The notes under the pieces were generated by a model, which was not told where the DNA came from, searched no databases, and saw nothing but the letters and a program-made list of their open reading frames with translations. From the NCBI GenBank assembly GCA_902796775.1, contig CADBQK010000203.1, forward strand, positions 1 to 14,693: a stretch of 14,693 nucleotides of DNA, written 5' to 3'. Source of the DNA: an uncultured Lachnospiraceae bacterium (GTDB taxonomy: Bacteria > Bacillota_A > Clostridia > Lachnospirales > Lachnospiraceae). Each line of letters starts with the position of its first letter. Within the stretch, counting starts at the first letter, position 1. Below are positions 13,909-14,693 of this stretch, one piece after another. Position numbers and translations under genes: made by a program.

Positions 13909-14693
13909 ATGCAGTACAGACCAGACAGGCATGGTGAGCCGTTGTCCATACTCGGCTATGGCTGCATGCGATTTACGACAAAACTGGGCCGGATCGATAT
14001 TGAGAAAGCGGAGAAGGAGATCCTTTATGCAGTCCGCTGCGGGGTGAATTATTTTGATACGGCCTATATCTATCCGGGAAGTGAGGCTGCCCTGGGGGAG
14101 ATTTTTGAGAGAAACGGGATCCGGGACCGGGTGAAGATCGCGACGAAACTGCCGCATTACCTGGTAAAGGACAGGGGCACTATGGAGAAGTATTTTGCGG
14201 AGCAGCTGCGCCGGCTCCGCACGGATCATGTGGAATATTACCTGATGCACATGCTGACGGATGTGAAATCCTGGGACCGCATGAAGGAGCTGGGGGTGCT
14301 GGCCTGGCTGGAGGAGAAGAAGGCTGCAGGGCAGATCAAAAACATCGGTTTTTCCTATCACGGCAATTCTGATATGTTCTGCCAGCTGATCGATGCCTAT
14401 GACTGGGATTTCTGTCAGATCCAGTATAATTACATGGATGAGCATTCCCAGGCAGGTTCAACAGGTCTGCACTACGCAGCTGCAAAAGGGATACCGGTTG
14501 TGATCATGGAGCCGCTGCGGGGCGGGAAGCTGGCGGTAGGGCTTCCGGCAGCCGCAAGGAAGCGTTTTGAGGAGTATCCGGTAAAGAAGACACCTGCCCA
14601 GTGGGCCCTGCACTGGCTCTGGGATCAGCCGGAGGTTACCTGCGTACTTTCGGGGATGAATTCGCGTGCAATGATCCGGGAAAATGTCCGGAC
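13909..14693 (+). CDS. Aldo/keto reductase, 3' end cut off by the window
   Basis: The first 261 residues of a cytoplasmic NAD(P)H-dependent oxidoreductase. The catalytic tetrad of the family is visible: Asp50 and Tyr55 in YFDTAYIYPGSE, Lys80 in IATKLP and His114 in YLMHM. Later blocks KNIGFSYHG and QIQYNYMDE and the segment PVVIMEPLRGGKL are typical of the group of aldo/keto reductases that often carry a C-terminal 4Fe-4S domain; that end is outside the window, so it cannot be checked. The start at 13909 follows GGAGGAGGT; GTG 13906 is an in-frame alternative. It runs divergently from the radical SAM operon. Substrate unknown. Confidence 0.92.
   Translation, partial: MQYRPDRHGEPLSILGYGCMRFTTKLGRIDIEKAEKEILYAVRCGVNYFDTAYIYPGSEAALGEIFERNGIRDRVKIATKLPHYLVKDRGTMEKYFAEQLRRLRTDHVEYYLMHMLTDVKSWDRMKELGVLAWLEEKKAAGQIKNIGFSYHGNSDMFCQLIDAYDWDFCQIQYNYMDEHSQAGSTGLHYAAAKGIPVVIMEPLRGGKLAVGLPAAARKRFEEYPVKKTPAQWALHWLWDQPEVTCVLSGMNSRAMIRENVR

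Noticed and set aside
13828..14445. Open frame of 205 codons on the minus strand
   Set aside because: Antisense to the aldo/keto reductase, which has the complete catalytic tetrad and a strong ribosome binding site.

Overview
The window looks like a chromosomal segment of a Gram-positive anaerobe of the class Clostridia, probably Lachnospiraceae-like. This is inferred from roughly even base composition, strong AAAGGAGG-type ribosome binding sites on nearly every gene, compact intrinsic terminators, and gene content typical of gut Clostridia: two DegV paralogs, an ECF sigma factor with an RsgI-like anti-sigma factor, a CitA/CitB-type two-component system, a 2HCT transporter and a radical SAM/SPASM enzyme. 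No tRNA, rRNA, CRISPR array, insertion sequence or phage gene was seen.

Layout. Bases 1-60 hold the tail of an unseen plus-strand unit and its terminator. glpK (glycerol kinase, +) follows and converges, through a shared terminator, on a minus-strand block: a 2-hydroxycarboxylate (citrate/malate-type) transporter, then a membrane histidine kinase, then its CitB/DcuR-type response regulator. A 378-base A/T-rich intergenic region separates the transporter from a plus-strand secreted PepSY-domain protein. Next is a leader with a good promoter and a strong terminator, then an ECF sigma factor overlapping its membrane anti-sigma factor by 4 bases. The anti-sigma gene ends inside a terminator facing another minus-strand block: MarR regulator, DegV paralog 2, DegV paralog 1. 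DegV paralog 1 has its own near-consensus promoter, whose -35 box lies inside a perfect palindrome. Upstream of MarR, still on the minus strand, is a tightly coupled pair: a radical SAM/SPASM enzyme and a membrane protein with an extracytoplasmic domain, a zinc ribbon and a C-terminal tail of six Cys-Ala repeats. A divergent aldo/keto reductase (+) runs off the right edge.

How the genes work together. The kinase and regulator probably sense an external di- or tricarboxylate and control the adjacent transporter. The sigma/anti-sigma pair is a transmembrane signalling module, with an Asn-Pro in the anti-sigma ectodomain that matches the autocleavage site known in RsgI proteins. MarR plus the DegV pair look like a fatty-acid-handling module. 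The most intriguing unit is the radical SAM enzyme with the Cys-Ala-tailed membrane protein, whose arrangement suggests an enzyme and its protein substrate.
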